A stretch of DNA of 64,000 nt from Paenibacillus_AR mesotrionivorans (GTDB taxonomy: Bacteria > Bacillota > Bacilli > Paenibacillales > NBRC-103111): assembly GCF_046098205.1 (NCBI RefSeq), contig NZ_JBJURJ010000004.1, positions 248,001 through 312,000 on the forward strand, in the 5' to 3' direction. Below the pieces are notes generated by a model. The model had not been told where the DNA came from and did not search any database. It was given only the letters and a program-made list of their open reading frames with translations. Positions 8,426-17,997 of the stretch are shown here, in pieces. Both the position numbers and the translations under genes were made by a program. Numbering within the stretch: position 1 is the first letter of the stretch; every line of letters starts with the position of its first letter.

Positions 8426-8908
8426 ATGCTGGCTCCCATTTATTTTCAATTTGAGGACAAAAAAGCGGCTCTGCTGGCGTTGGACACTCTGCAGGAGCTG
8501 GGTTTCACCGGCCAGATGCTGGAGCACCGCCACCCCGAGCACAAGCCGGTGCTCCAGTTGACCATCCGCCAGGGGGACCTGGTTGCGGCCTTGGAGATTG
8601 CGCAGGCCCATGGAGGGGTTTTACTGGAGACAGAGGCGCAGCCGGAGCAGGAGGTATACAACAATGCCTACGACTTGGCAGGAGTCCCCATCCCGGCCCA
8701 TACGGTGACGGAGGATCTGCCGGAGGCCTATCTGGCAGGGGAGGAAGCCGCGGAGCTGCCCCGGTATAAGCGGCACGCTGATACCAGAGAGGAAGCGGAG
8801 GCCATGGTGGCAAGGAATGCCGCCCAGCAGTTCCGGGCCCCTGGTCCGGGTTTGTTTGATCCGTCGGATGATGACCTGGATCAGTTCGACGCAGGGATCC
8901 ATTTGTAG
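8426..8908 (+). CDS. Conserved-looking hypothetical protein
   Basis: A 160-residue acidic soluble protein. The ATG at 8426 is chosen because AAAGGGGACC precedes it; an upstream in-frame GTG at 8384 lacks a binding site. The first 80 residues alternate strand and helix (MLAPIYFQF, AALLALDTLQELG, VLQLTIRQGDLVAALEIA), which suggests a small ferredoxin-like fold with two helix-strand pairs. The remainder is acidic and Pro/Ala-rich and probably disordered, ending in DPSDDDLDQF. No signal peptide or catalytic motif is seen. I do not recognise the family. Confidence 0.75.
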   Translation: MLAPIYFQFEDKKAALLALDTLQELGFTGQMLEHRHPEHKPVLQLTIRQGDLVAALEIAQAHGGVLLETEAQPEQEVYNNAYDLAGVPIPAHTVTEDLPEAYLAGEEAAELPRYKRHADTREEAEAMVARNAAQQFRAPGPGLFDPSDDDLDQFDAGIHL

Positions 8909-8915
8909 TGTGGGG

Positions 8916-8952
8916 AAAAGCCTCCGGCCGGAGATAACGGCCGGGGGCTTTT
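8916..8952 (+). terminator. Terminator after hypothetical gene
   Basis: A 15-bp stem (AAAAGCCTCCGGCCG with CGGCCGGGGGCTTTT) with one G-T pair closes a seven-base loop and ends in T residues. Confidence 0.9.
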
Positions 8953-8982
8953 CAGTGGGGTGGCCGCGAGAGGGGCAGGGAA

Positions 8983-9493
8983 GGAATAGGGGAAGCCAGG
9001 CTTCCCCTATTCCGGTCTCGCGGTGGAGTGAAAGCGTGATAGCGGAAGGGAAGAGTCCGCTATCACGCTTTGTTGGGGTGGAAATGCGGCCCGGTGCCGC
9101 AGATAGGGGAAGCGGGGCTTCCGCTATTGGGGGCCCGCAGGGCCAAAATGTTGGAATAGCGGAAGGATGGCTTCCGCTAAGGGGGTTGCCCCGGGCGACT
9201 AGCGGAAAAGGAGCAGCGCGGTCGCCCATCAAAGGACTGCGGTGCGGAAATAGCGGAAGTCACCTTCCGCTATTTCCCTTCTGCCCGCGCAAACAAGAGG
9301 ATAACGGAAGCCAGCTTCCGTTATCCCCCTTCAAACGGCCGGGATACCTGGCCTATTTGCGCTGTTAGCGGAAAAATGCTTCCGCTATTCCGACCGGCGT
9401 ACCAACTTAGCAGCTGTTAGCGGAAAAATGCTTCCGCTATTCCACCAATATGTCAGCCCGGCAGTATGTAGCGGAAGTTTGTTTCCGCTATTT
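8983..9493 (+). repeat. Array of nine short hairpin repeats (TAGCGGAAG/CTTCCGCTA)
   Basis: Inverted-repeat units begin near 8983, 9031, 9102, 9154, 9248, 9300, 9364, 9414 and 9467, with a half unit near 9199. Each has an AGCGGAAG arm, a short loop and a CTTCCGCT arm. The first is a perfect 15-bp inverted repeat; the second has a 16-bp perfect stem (9031-9046 with 9056-9071). Spacing is mostly 50-65 bp and the spacers are unrelated to each other. Compensating changes occur between arms, for example AACGG with CCGTT at 9300. The array lies between convergent genes. Confidence 0.88.
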
Positions 9494-9557
9494 CCGCGCT
9501 GCCCATCTAAATGGAGAAGGGGGCTGGAGAAGTGCTGGGCCACCGCCCCGCCCACAC

Positions 9558-9596
9558 CAAAACGGGCTGGCCTGAGGTTCTCCCTCCGCCAGCCCG
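9558..9596 (-). terminator. Terminator after the GH130 gene (minus strand)
   Basis: On the minus strand CGGGCTGGC pairs with GCCAGCCCG and is followed by TTTTGG, 36 bases after the GH130 stop codon. Confidence 0.6.
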
Positions 9597-9631
9597 CTTC
9601 CGAGGGGCCACTTACCCGGCCCCGCTTCACC

Positions 9632-10633
9632 TTACTTTTTCAAACAAAGAGCCAGCAGATCGTCAACATGCGCGGTGGCCAAACATTCCACCGTGTCCGC
9701 GGCGCCGTAGTAGATTTTGACCTCGCCGCTGTCCTCGAGGATCATGCCGCCAGGGAAAATTACATTGGTGCGGAAGCCTTCGTCCTTTTCGTAGACAGCC
9801 TCCGGCGCCAGCAGGGGCTCCTGGCTCATGCCGATAACCTTGTACGGGTTCTCCAGGTCGAGAAGCATAATTCCGGTGGTGTAGCGCTTCTTCCAGGTAT
9901 CCTCCCAGCCGTTTTTGCCACGGGAAGGATCGCGGTCCACAGCGTGGAACATGGTCAGCCAGCCTTTGTCCGTTTTGATGGGAGGCGCCGCCGGGCCCAG
10001 CTTGTCGTTGGCGAAGGGAACCTGCTCCACGGCCAGCAGCAACTCGGTATTGCCCCAGTATTTCAGGTCCGGGGAATCGGAAATCCACATGTCGAAGCGG
10101 TCTTGGCCGCCCCGGCTGTATACCGGGAAAGGACGTTCCAGACGCACATAACGCCCGCCGATTTTTTCGGGGAACAGCACCATGTTGCGGTTGTCGGGGG
10201 CTGTCATGGACAGAACCTCGAAGTGTTCGAAGTCGTCGGTGACGGCAATGCCGCCGCGGACGCCGTGTTTGGTATCCACCGCAAAGCACATATACACGCG
10301 GCCGTCGATCACCGTCAGCCGGGGATCGTAGGTGCGCACGATTTCTTTATCATTCAGACCGAAGCAGGGGCCGGGCTGCACATCCCACTTGACGCCGTCG
10401 TCGCTGTAGGCCAGACCCAGATTGGTGGTACCGGCCGGCAGCAGAGTCTTGTTAACGGGATCGCCGTAATCATTGCGGAACACCATGACATATTTGCCTT
10501 GGAACTTGGTGACGCCGGCATTAAATACCAAAGCCGGAGAATAAGGCACATCCGCCGGAGTGAGAATGGGGTTGGCAGGATGACGGACAATAACGCTGCT
10601 GGATTTCAGATCGCCGATGATGGGCAGAGACAT
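9632..10633 (-). CDS. Glycoside hydrolase family 130 (mannoside phosphorylase-like)
   Basis: A 333-residue cytoplasmic protein with the five-blade propeller features of GH130: HPANPIL near the N-terminus, then AGVTKFQGKYVMVFR, a YDPRLTVIDGRVYM block, RLERPFPVYSR and a late NVIFPGGMILE block. GH130 enzymes phosphorolyse or hydrolyse beta-mannosides. AGGAGGT lies before the ATG at 10633. It is the last gene of the minus-strand sugar-uptake unit, so its substrate is probably what the adjacent transporter imports, perhaps beta-mannooligosaccharides. The choice between phosphorylase and hydrolase is not settled here. Confidence 0.9.
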   Translation of the reverse strand: MSLPIIGDLKSSSVIVRHPANPILTPADVPYSPALVFNAGVTKFQGKYVMVFRNDYGDPVNKTLLPAGTTNLGLAYSDDGVKWDVQPGPCFGLNDKEIVRTYDPRLTVIDGRVYMCFAVDTKHGVRGGIAVTDDFEHFEVLSMTAPDNRNMVLFPEKIGGRYVRLERPFPVYSRGGQDRFDMWISDSPDLKYWGNTELLLAVEQVPFANDKLGPAAPPIKTDKGWLTMFHAVDRDPSRGKNGWEDTWKKRYTTGIMLLDLENPYKVIGMSQEPLLAPEAVYEKDEGFRTNVIFPGGMILEDSGEVKIYYGAADTVECLATAHVDDLLALCLKK

Positions 10634-10779
10634 ATGCGGTAAACCTCCTGGGCAGATAGGATAGTAAAAAAATGAAAGTCTTGTGCGATGTGCGAACCGT
10701 CCGGATCGGACTATTGGCCCCAAAGCATCTTGTCACTTATGGGGGGTTAATTTTTGGTTACGCCTTCATTATAAAGGCC

Positions 10780-10802
10780 CCGGCCCGCTGTCCCCGGGCC
10801 GG
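10780..10802 (-). promoter_or_regulatory. GC-rich hairpin between permease and GH130 genes
   Basis: An 8-bp perfect stem (CCGGCCCG with CGGGCCGG) lies in the 213-bp gap between the second permease and the GH130 gene. No long T run follows, so it may be an mRNA-processing or stability element rather than a full terminator. TATAAT reads on the minus strand at 10773-10768, but without a convincing -35. Confidence 0.45.
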
Positions 10803-10846
10803 ATTTTCATTTTTTTATCCCGGAATTTAAGGTGGAGCCGAAAAAC

Positions 10847-11731
10847 TCAGCCTTTTACGGACCCCGCCGTCATTTGCATAAAGGACTTGTTGGCCAGCAT
10901 GTAGACCAACAGCAGCGGCAGGATGGACAAACACGCTCCCGCCATCATGTAGTGGGTTTGGGAAGCGGCCGAAGCGCCGTAGCGCAGATTGGCCAGGCCC
11001 ACGGTCAGGGTTTGCAGCTTGGGGCTGCTCATGGTGAAGACCAGCGGCAGAAGATACTCGTTCCAGGCTCCGCGGAAGGTGAACAAAGCGGCAACACCCA
11101 ATCCCGGACGCAAGAGCGGCAGGATAATCCGCCAGAAGGTGGAGGCGGGGGAGGAGCCGTCGATCAGGGCTGCCTCATCCAGATCCCTGGGAATCGCTCC
11201 CATGAAGCTCAGCAGGATGAAGAAAATATAGGCATGGGCGCTGATCAGGATAATGATGACGCCCCACAACGAGGTGTGCAGATGCAGCTTGATCATCAGA
11301 TTGTACTGGGGGCGCAGCACTACGGCGCCGATGGAGATGAACATCATTGCCGCTTGAATCCCCACATAGATGCGTTTGCCGGGGAAATTCATCCGGTCCA
11401 CCACGTAAGCGGCCATGGCGGTGACGATCAGGGTGCCCACGGTGACGGTGGCGCTGATCCACAGGCTGTTCAGGGTAAACCGGGAAAAGTTGGCCTGCTG
11501 CCAGGCCTGGACATAGTTGGAGAACTGCCAGGAAGACGGGAAGAAGGTGGCACCCGCCGTCAGCTCCGCATTGGTTTTGAAGGAGCCGAGAAAGGCCAGA
11601 AGAACGGGAATCACCGTCAGGAAGGCCATGCCCAGCAGGAAAAGCCAGAGGACGGTTTTGCTCAATACCCTGGCGGCGGAAAACCGCCGTTCGGGAGTGG
11701 TCCCAAGAGGTACGGATAGCTGTGTGCTCAT
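10847..11731 (-). CDS. CUT1 sugar ABC transporter permease (MalG-like)
   Basis: A 294-residue permease with six predicted helices and the ATPase-contact loop EAALIDGSSPASTFWRIILP, the EAA motif of binding-protein-dependent permeases. AAAGGAGC precedes the ATG at 11731. It pairs with the upstream MalF-like permease and the binding lipoprotein. No ATPase gene is in the cluster; CUT1 systems in Bacillus-type genomes usually share one multi-sugar ATPase (MsmX) encoded elsewhere. Confidence 0.93.
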   Translation of the reverse strand: MSTQLSVPLGTTPERRFSAARVLSKTVLWLFLLGMAFLTVIPVLLAFLGSFKTNAELTAGATFFPSSWQFSNYVQAWQQANFSRFTLNSLWISATVTVGTLIVTAMAAYVVDRMNFPGKRIYVGIQAAMMFISIGAVVLRPQYNLMIKLHLHTSLWGVIIILISAHAYIFFILLSFMGAIPRDLDEAALIDGSSPASTFWRIILPLLRPGLGVAALFTFRGAWNEYLLPLVFTMSSPKLQTLTVGLANLRYGASAASQTHYMMAGACLSILPLLLVYMLANKSFMQMTAGSVKG

Positions 11732-11779
11732 GTCGGAATGCTCCTTTCTGCAGCTGCGGCGGCACCGCCGCAAAGCCGC

Positions 11780-12676
11780 TTACAACCGGTTCAAACGTTT
11801 GGAGGCCAGCTGGTAAATAAGGGTGATGCTGCCCACAATCAGAGCGGTGACAAAGCCTGCCGCGCTGCCGTAGCCCATCTGCTGCTCCACCAGGTTGCCT
11901 TGGCCCGCTATAGGGAAGAACAGCTTGTAAACATAGAGGAACATGACCTCTGTTTTGCCGATGGGGCCGCCCTCTGTAAAGACCATGATGCTTTCATAAC
12001 CCTTAAGGGCATTAATAATGGCCAGCATAATAACCATTTGCAATACCGGACCCAGCATGGGCAAGGTAATGAACCAGAACTGCTGGGGTTTGTTGGCCCC
12101 GTCCAAGGCGGCGCTTTCGTACACATCCTCGGGGATGTTCTGGAGTCCGGCGATAAAAAGCAACATATAGTTGCCCACCGCACCCCAGACGGCCACCAGA
12201 ATGGTGGTCAGCATGGCCAGATCGGCGCCCAGCCAGTCCACGCTCCGGTCCACGATATTCCATTTCATCAGGTACTGGTTCAGGATGCCGTTATACGAGT
12301 TGAAAATATTGAAGAACACAACGGCGATAACCGCCGAGCTGATGACTGTAGGCATAAAGTACACGGCCCGCAGGAAATGCCGCCCCCGGAGGCCCCGGTT
12401 AAGCAGAACCGCCAGCACCAGGGACAGGGGCAGGGTGATGATCAGCTTGCCGCCCGCATACACGAAGGTGTTGATGACAGAGTCCCAGAACTGGCCGTCC
12501 TGGAACAGCTGCCGGAAGTTATCCAGACCCACGAAGCGCTCCTGGCCATACCCCTTGTAATCATAGAACATGTAGCGCATGGCCCAGGCGATAGGGTAGA
12601 TTCCCAGGGCCAGAGTCAGAAACAGACTCGGTAAAATAAAACTATAGGAAAAGACGGTTTTACGGATGGAATTCAT
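11780..12676 (-). CDS. CUT1 sugar ABC transporter permease (MalF-like)
   Basis: A 298-residue permease with an N-terminal helix (FSYSFILPSLFLTLALGIYP) and the EAA loop YESAALDGANKPQQFWFITLP. AAAGGAGGAGC precedes the ATG at 12676; the longer frame has no binding site. It lies 48 bp upstream of the MalG-like partner and 107 bp downstream of the binding-protein gene, consistent with one transcript. The likely cargo is the oligosaccharide processed by the GH130 enzyme. Confidence 0.93.
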   Translation of the reverse strand: MNSIRKTVFSYSFILPSLFLTLALGIYPIAWAMRYMFYDYKGYGQERFVGLDNFRQLFQDGQFWDSVINTFVYAGGKLIITLPLSLVLAVLLNRGLRGRHFLRAVYFMPTVISSAVIAVVFFNIFNSYNGILNQYLMKWNIVDRSVDWLGADLAMLTTILVAVWGAVGNYMLLFIAGLQNIPEDVYESAALDGANKPQQFWFITLPMLGPVLQMVIMLAIINALKGYESIMVFTEGGPIGKTEVMFLYVYKLFFPIAGQGNLVEQQMGYGSAAGFVTALIVGSITLIYQLASKRLNRL

Positions 12677-12783
12677 GATGCTCCTCCTTTCAGGCGGTGA
12701 GGATCGGGTCCCGGGCATAAAAGAGGCGGGCGTGACAGCAGATTCCCTCTGTGCCTTCCCGCCTTTCATTTACCGCCGGGTCA

Positions 12784-14190
12784 TTATTTGGCGTACTTGC
12801 CGCCAAGCTTCGCCGGATCGAAATCCGGAATGGCCTTTGCCTTGACTTCGCCGGCTGCAACGGCTTTATCCAATGCGTCATTATAGCGTTTGTTCAGATC
12901 GTCAACCATCTTGTTCAGGTCGCCGCCCTCCAGCATGTACTTGAAGAACGCATCATAATACTTGATGCCCTGTACATTGACGGTGGGGGAGATGGGCCAT
13001 ACGCCGTCGGACTTATTGGGCAGGAACCCTTCGATGCCGCCGATATCCGGAGCTTTGGCCTTGGCAGCCACTTCAGGAACCATGGAGATGCCGAAGCCCT
13101 TCTCATGGTACGTTTGCAGAACCTCATTTTGGTACATGTAGCTCAGGAACTTCCAGGCTTCGTCCTTATGCTTGGAATCCTTGCTGATGGCCAGCCATTG
13201 ACCGCCCAGGAAGCCGGAGGCACCCTTCACTTCACCGGTAACGGTGGGAGCGGGAGCCGCTGCCCAGCGGATTTTGGCAGGGAATTGATTCTTGTATACG
13301 CCCGGTTCGGAGGAGAAGGACATGTACATGCCGATTTTGCCTTCGGCGAATTGGGCGCGCAGCGGGTCGATGTCCAGGGATTCCACACCCGGCAGCATGC
13401 TGCCGTCATCCTTCATTTGCTTGAAGGAGTTGATGATGTCCTTCCAGCCGTTAAAGTCGAAGCGGCCGGTTTTGAAGTCGTAGCCGAAGCCGCCGTAGCC
13501 GCTTAACTCTGCAATCAGCCGGGCAGAGCGGCCCAGAGCGCTGTTGGGGCTCTTCAGGTTGAAGGCGATGCCGTAGGCGCCGCTGGCCTTGCCCACTGCG
13601 GTGATTTTCTTGGCGTCCTCCACCATTTCCTTCAGGGTGGTGGGCGGATTCTTGATGCCTGCTTTTTCGAACAGATCCACGTTGTAGACCAGCCGCATGG
13701 TGGTGCCGTAGTTGGGCAGGCTGTACATTTTGCCGTCGAAGGAGTTTAGCTCGTCCATAGCCGGGAACTTGCTCTTCAGCTCGGGGGTGAGATAACCGTC
13801 CAAGGGTGCCATGTAGCCCTTCTTGTAATGCATCTGAATGGTGTTTTCCTTGGTGCGGAAAATATCCGGAGCTTGAGCCGAGGTAAAGGCCAGGTCCAGC
13901 GCCTGGTCGAAATCCTCCGAGCGCACCACCATTTCAACCTCGATATTATCCTTGTTGGTGGTGTTGAATTTCTGGATGACTTCCTTGATATAATCCGTAT
14001 CATGACGGTCGCCGGTCCAATACGTCAGCTTGACCTTCTCGCCGCTTGGAGCCTTGGTGGCTCCTGCTCCGGCGGAGGGTGCCGCGGATGCTCCGGTGCT
14101 CCCGCTGCCATTGTCGCTTCCGCCGCCGCATGCGGTAAGGCCTGCCGCCAGAACCACGCTCATCGCCGTGAATGCCGCTTTTTTCATCAT
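12784..14190 (-). CDS. Sugar-binding lipoprotein of the CUT1 transporter
   Basis: A 468-residue extracellular solute-binding protein. A signal sequence ends in the lipobox LTAC (Cys21), followed by a Gly/Ser/Ala linker to about residue 50. The mature fold then begins VKLTYWTGDRHDTDYIKEVI, typical of cluster-1 sugar-binding proteins. GGGAGG lies upstream of the paired ATG codons. It is the first gene after the two-component system and is probably induced by it. Confidence 0.94.
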   Translation of the reverse strand: MMKKAAFTAMSVVLAAGLTACGGGSDNGSGSTGASAAPSAGAGATKAPSGEKVKLTYWTGDRHDTDYIKEVIQKFNTTNKDNIEVEMVVRSEDFDQALDLAFTSAQAPDIFRTKENTIQMHYKKGYMAPLDGYLTPELKSKFPAMDELNSFDGKMYSLPNYGTTMRLVYNVDLFEKAGIKNPPTTLKEMVEDAKKITAVGKASGAYGIAFNLKSPNSALGRSARLIAELSGYGGFGYDFKTGRFDFNGWKDIINSFKQMKDDGSMLPGVESLDIDPLRAQFAEGKIGMYMSFSSEPGVYKNQFPAKIRWAAAPAPTVTGEVKGASGFLGGQWLAISKDSKHKDEAWKFLSYMYQNEVLQTYHEKGFGISMVPEVAAKAKAPDIGGIEGFLPNKSDGVWPISPTVNVQGIKYYDAFFKYMLEGGDLNKMVDDLNKRYNDALDKAVAAGEVKAKAIPDFDPAKLGGKYAK

Positions 14191-14240
14191 GCTTGATGTG
14201 CCTCCCTTATAAGATCGGTAATTTTCTCTCGTGCACCTTG

Positions 14241-14246
14241 ATTATA
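14241..14246 (-). promoter_or_regulatory. Putative -10 element for the sugar transporter operon
   Basis: TATAAT reads on the minus strand about 50 bases before the binding-lipoprotein start. The -35 at 17 bp is poor (TTATGC), as expected for a promoter that needs an activator such as the adjacent YesN-type regulator. Confidence 0.45.
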
Positions 14247-14301
14247 GAAGAAGCGCCATTCAAGCATAATGAGGCAAACTCCACATGAAGGGCAGGTTTC
14301 G

Positions 14302-15915
14302 CTACAGGTTGGCGTCACGGAACTCCGATGGGGTTTGGCCGGTGTATTTTTTGAACACCTCGCTGAAGTAACGGCGGTGCTCATATCCCAGCTCCCGGGC
14401 AATTTCCTGTACCTGATGGTCGGAGAGCAGCATGGCCTTGGCCTTTTCCATTTTCTCCTGGATGACAAAATGCTGGAAGGACATGCCCGATTCCTTTTTG
14501 AACAGATTGGAGAAATAACCGGGGCTGAAATTAAACTGCCGTGCGCAATGCTCCAGGCTCAAATCCAGCTGCAGATGGGAGCGGATATAGGCCATCGCCT
14601 CCAGAATAATCCGCTTGGATTCCAGCCGCCGGCTGCCCTCCACCCGTTCGCAGCCCTCTCTGGTAAACTCCAGCAGGAGCTCCCGGAGGCGTTGGAAGGA
14701 CACGGGGCCAGCGCTTTTGATAACGGCCAGCTGTGTTTCGAAGGTGGTGAGCTGATCCTGGGGGAACAGCTCCAGAAGCACCCGGTAGAGCTTGGAGGCC
14801 AGCTCGCAGCAGAGGGTCTCAACAAATTCAGGTGCAAGAAGAACCCCCAGCTCCCCGGTCAGGCTGTCCAGCATCCCCTCCAGCAGCGGGATGCACTTGC
14901 CCTTGTTGCCGGAGCGCAGAGCGAAGAGGAGCTCCGGCTCCCGGGAGAAGAAGGCCTCCGGTACAGGCTCCCGCTCCAAGGTCAGGGCGCCGAAGCCAAG
15001 AGCTCCGTTGCCGCCGGTATAGAAATGATAGGACAGGGCCTTCAGCGCCTGGTTATAGGAGCGGGGCAGCTCGTCCACCCCGGCCGCGTAGAGGCCAGTC
15101 CCGATAGAAATGGTGAATTTGGTATAGGTGGCGATGTTCACGCAGCAGGCCTCCGCCACAGCAAGCGCCTCGGCATCGTCGCGGCAGTTGATGACCACCA
15201 CGTAGCGGTTCATGGATTCCCGGAAGATGATGCCCTTGGTGAAACGGGCCACGGTTTCCTCCAGAATATTCTGCAGGGAGAAACGGACCAGCTCCATCTC
15301 CTGGACGGGCATGTCCCGGTACTTCTCCGACAAATGGTCAATTTCCGCAATCAGCACGGCGAAATCCCGCGGCACAAGCTCCAGCTGGAGGAACTCCCAA
15401 CGGGCCGCCGCCCGGGGAATATCGGTGGAATGATGCATCAATAAGTGAAAATACTCCTGCCGGAGGACTGGCAGGCTGTCCCGCATCTTCTGCTCCATCG
15501 CCTGCACATGGGCCTGCCCCTTCATTTCCTCCAACCGGGCGTCCCGGGCCTTCAGCACAATGTCGGCAATCTCCTTGACGGAGAAGGGTTTCTTCACAAA
15601 GTCGAAGGCACCCAGCCGGATGGCTTGCTGGGCGTAGGCAAAATCCGTATAGGCGCTGAGAATGATCACCTTGCAGTGGGGCAAAGCCTCGAGAATCCGG
15701 CGGGTCATCTCCAACCCGTCCATACGGGGCATACGGATGTCGGAGAGTACAATATCCGGCTTCTCCCGCAGCACCAGCTCCAGCCCCTCATCCCCGTCCA
15801 GAGCGCTGCCCGCTGTTTCGATGCCATGCTCCTCCCAGGGGATGCGGGTCGTGATCATATCGGCTACACTTTTAATATCGTCAATGACACACAGCTTCAG
15901 GCGTTTACCGCTCAT
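14302..15915 (-). CDS. YesN-type response regulator (receiver + AraC DNA-binding domain)
   Basis: A 537-residue protein. Residues 1-120 are a receiver domain with IDD near residue 11, phosphorylation site Asp59 in LSDIRMPRMDG, a conserved Ser/Thr (LSAYTDF) and Lys (KKPF). The middle is a poorly conserved linker. The last 100 residues form two helix-turn-helix motifs of the AraC family, ending FKKYTGQTPSEFRD. It overlaps the upstream kinase gene by 11 bp and so is translationally coupled. It probably activates the transporter and GH130 genes directly downstream. Confidence 0.94.
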   Translation of the reverse strand: MSGKRLKLCVIDDIKSVADMITTRIPWEEHGIETAGSALDGDEGLELVLREKPDIVLSDIRMPRMDGLEMTRRILEALPHCKVIILSAYTDFAYAQQAIRLGAFDFVKKPFSVKEIADIVLKARDARLEEMKGQAHVQAMEQKMRDSLPVLRQEYFHLLMHHSTDIPRAAARWEFLQLELVPRDFAVLIAEIDHLSEKYRDMPVQEMELVRFSLQNILEETVARFTKGIIFRESMNRYVVVINCRDDAEALAVAEACCVNIATYTKFTISIGTGLYAAGVDELPRSYNQALKALSYHFYTGGNGALGFGALTLEREPVPEAFFSREPELLFALRSGNKGKCIPLLEGMLDSLTGELGVLLAPEFVETLCCELASKLYRVLLELFPQDQLTTFETQLAVIKSAGPVSFQRLRELLLEFTREGCERVEGSRRLESKRIILEAMAYIRSHLQLDLSLEHCARQFNFSPGYFSNLFKKESGMSFQHFVIQEKMEKAKAMLLSDHQVQEIARELGYEHRRYFSEVFKKYTGQTPSEFRDANL

Positions 15916-17737
15916 CCTTATGCTCCTCCTCTACTATGGGCAGCCAAATCTCAACCGAAGTTCCTTCCCCCGGGCGGCTTGTCATGGCCATGCCGGCTTC
16001 ATTGCCGAAGTACAGCTGCAGGCGGTGGGTAATATTAGGCAAGGCGTAGCCGTGACGGGAACGGGGGCGGTTTTCCACAGTGGGAGAGTCGGCCTTCGCA
16101 GACGGTATACCCTCGCCGTTGTCCTCTACCGTAAGCCGCAGAATGCCATCGCCGGACTTGACGGTTACGCGGATCTCCCCGCCGCTCCGCCGGTTGCGGA
16201 AGCCGTGAAGGATGCTGTTTTCCACCAGCGGCTGCAGGATAATCTTCGGTACCAGGCATTGGAGCAGCTGCTCCTCCTCCACCTCCGACGCATATAGAAA
16301 CAGATTCTCGTAGCTGATCTGCTGGATGGCCACATACTGCTCCGCATGGCGCAGCTCATCCTGGAGCGGAATCAGCTCCTTGCCGGCGTTCAGGCTCAGC
16401 TGGAACATCTCCGATAAGGCCAGAATCATGGCGCTGGCATCCTCATTTTCGCCAAGCACCGATTTGCAGTAGATGGTATTCAGCGTGTTATAGAAAAAAT
16501 GCGGGTTCATCTGGGCGGTCAACGCCTTCATCTCGGACCTGCGCTTCTCGGTTTCACCCTTCCTCACATCCTCAATCAGGCGGGTGATCTCATCCAGCAT
16601 CCGGTTGAAGCGGGATCCCACCTGGGCCACCTCGTCCTGAAATTTGCTTTCGAAGCGGACGGACAGATCATTGTCCTCCACCCGGCGCATCAGGGTTTGC
16701 AGCTTATAGAGCGGCCGGAGAAGCACTGTGGTCAGCTTGTTGGCGAAAAGCAGCGACAGCAGCACAAAACCCAGCATGGTGAGATACGCGGTTTGTTTGA
16801 TCTGGCTGACCTCCCGGAGCAGTTGGTCCTTGGACTGCACCCCAACCACCATCCAGCCCCGGTCGTGGTTAATATCCAGCCGTTTATAGTTCAGCATGTA
16901 GGTTTCCGATTTGCCCTCGTAGAAAAAAGAGCCCTGATCCTCTTCGCCCATCAGCTTCGGGAAATCCGGAGGTGTGTCTCCCCAAACCGGGGAGGAGTCG
17001 GAACGGATCACCTGCTCCCCTTGGGGATTAATCACATAATACTCCCGACCGTCCTTGGACAGATTCTGGGTGGACAGCCGCAGGAGCTCTCTTTCCTTAA
17101 TGTTGACGATGACATAGGTATCGAAGGGAGGAAATTGGGGGTCCTCGCCTACTCCCTCCACCACCAGAGACAGCACCCGCTGCCGGCTGGAGAAAAAGGT
17201 ATCCTCATGGCCTTGGACCCATACGCCGCGGCGGGTGTTTTTGATCTCCCGGTACATATCCGTGTTGTAGAAGGAGGCTGCGGGATTGCGCACAAAGTTA
17301 AGGAAATAGAATTCCCCGATGGGCGTGGCCACCAGTATATTCTCGATTAGCGGGTCGCTGAAATTGGCCTGGGAGAAAACCGCCTGCAGGGCAGATAAAT
17401 GATGATAATAACGGCTAACGTTGCCGCTTTGCACATCGCGGATCAATTGCTTGAAGGGGTCGCTGAGCATGAGCGCGCGTACGGAGTTGGCCGTGTTGCG
17501 CAGCTTGTCGTCTACGATCTGGGCGGCTTTGTTCACCGTATCCTGGCTGGACTGGAAGGCATTCTTCTGGACCACCCGGGAGGCGATGAGATAGGAGATG
17601 GAGCCGGTGGCGGCAATGGCCAGTGTAATCAGCAGCACAAAGGAGGCCCAGATGCGCTGCTTGAAGGAGAGCTTGTAGAGCATGTTCCGCGACGCTGCCG
17701 ATTTTATTCTGTCCGGATGCTTCCTCAACCGCATCAC
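15905..17737 (-). CDS. YesM-type sensor histidine kinase
   Basis: A 610-residue membrane kinase: first helix after the basic LSFKQR segment, a large extracellular sensor region to about residue 310, a second helix (TMLGFVLLSLLFANKL), a HAMP linker, then the His_kinase domain with phospho-acceptor His413 in MNPHFFYNTLN and an ATP-binding domain with ENSILHGF and DNGEGI. AGGGGGG overlaps the GTG/ATG start at 17737/17734; an in-frame TTG at 17728 has better spacing and is a real alternative. It senses an external sugar ligand or the transporter state, by analogy with YesM/LytS kinases. Confidence 0.93.
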   Translation of the reverse strand: MMRLRKHPDRIKSAASRNMLYKLSFKQRIWASFVLLITLAIAATGSISYLIASRVVQKNAFQSSQDTVNKAAQIVDDKLRNTANSVRALMLSDPFKQLIRDVQSGNVSRYYHHLSALQAVFSQANFSDPLIENILVATPIGEFYFLNFVRNPAASFYNTDMYREIKNTRRGVWVQGHEDTFFSSRQRVLSLVVEGVGEDPQFPPFDTYVIVNIKERELLRLSTQNLSKDGREYYVINPQGEQVIRSDSSPVWGDTPPDFPKLMGEEDQGSFFYEGKSETYMLNYKRLDINHDRGWMVVGVQSKDQLLREVSQIKQTAYLTMLGFVLLSLLFANKLTTVLLRPLYKLQTLMRRVEDNDLSVRFESKFQDEVAQVGSRFNRMLDEITRLIEDVRKGETEKRRSEMKALTAQMNPHFFYNTLNTIYCKSVLGENEDASAMILALSEMFQLSLNAGKELIPLQDELRHAEQYVAIQQISYENLFLYASEVEEEQLLQCLVPKIILQPLVENSILHGFRNRRSGGEIRVTVKSGDGILRLTVEDNGEGIPSAKADSPTVENRPRSRHGYALPNITHRLQLYFGNEAGMAMTSRPGEGTSVEIWLPIVEEEHKDER

Positions 17738-17997
17738 CCCCCTGTTTAGTGCCAGTCCCTTTCATCTTATCATGGGAAACAGAGCAAAAAGAATGCGGCC
17801 TATCCCACAAGAAGGGCGGGAAATCCAAGCGGTTTTGCCTTTGGTGGAAGATGGGCTCGTAAAACCGCCGAATACAGGGAACATCTGCCTACCTCTTGGA
17901 ATAAAATAGCATCGTTACTGTTGAGCGGCGTTTGGTCTTACTATAAGAAATTCTTATGGACACTTCCAAAAAATGAAATAAAACTTCGCCCAAACCA

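Noticed and set aside
8983..9493. CRISPR-like array
   Set aside because: Repeat units vary in sequence, each is its own hairpin, and spacers differ in length and are very short. No cas gene is nearby.
9428..10642. 404-codon plus-strand frame antisense to the GH130 gene
   Set aside because: It is the codon-biased shadow of a clear GH130 gene on the minus strand and has no ribosome binding site or recognisable domain.
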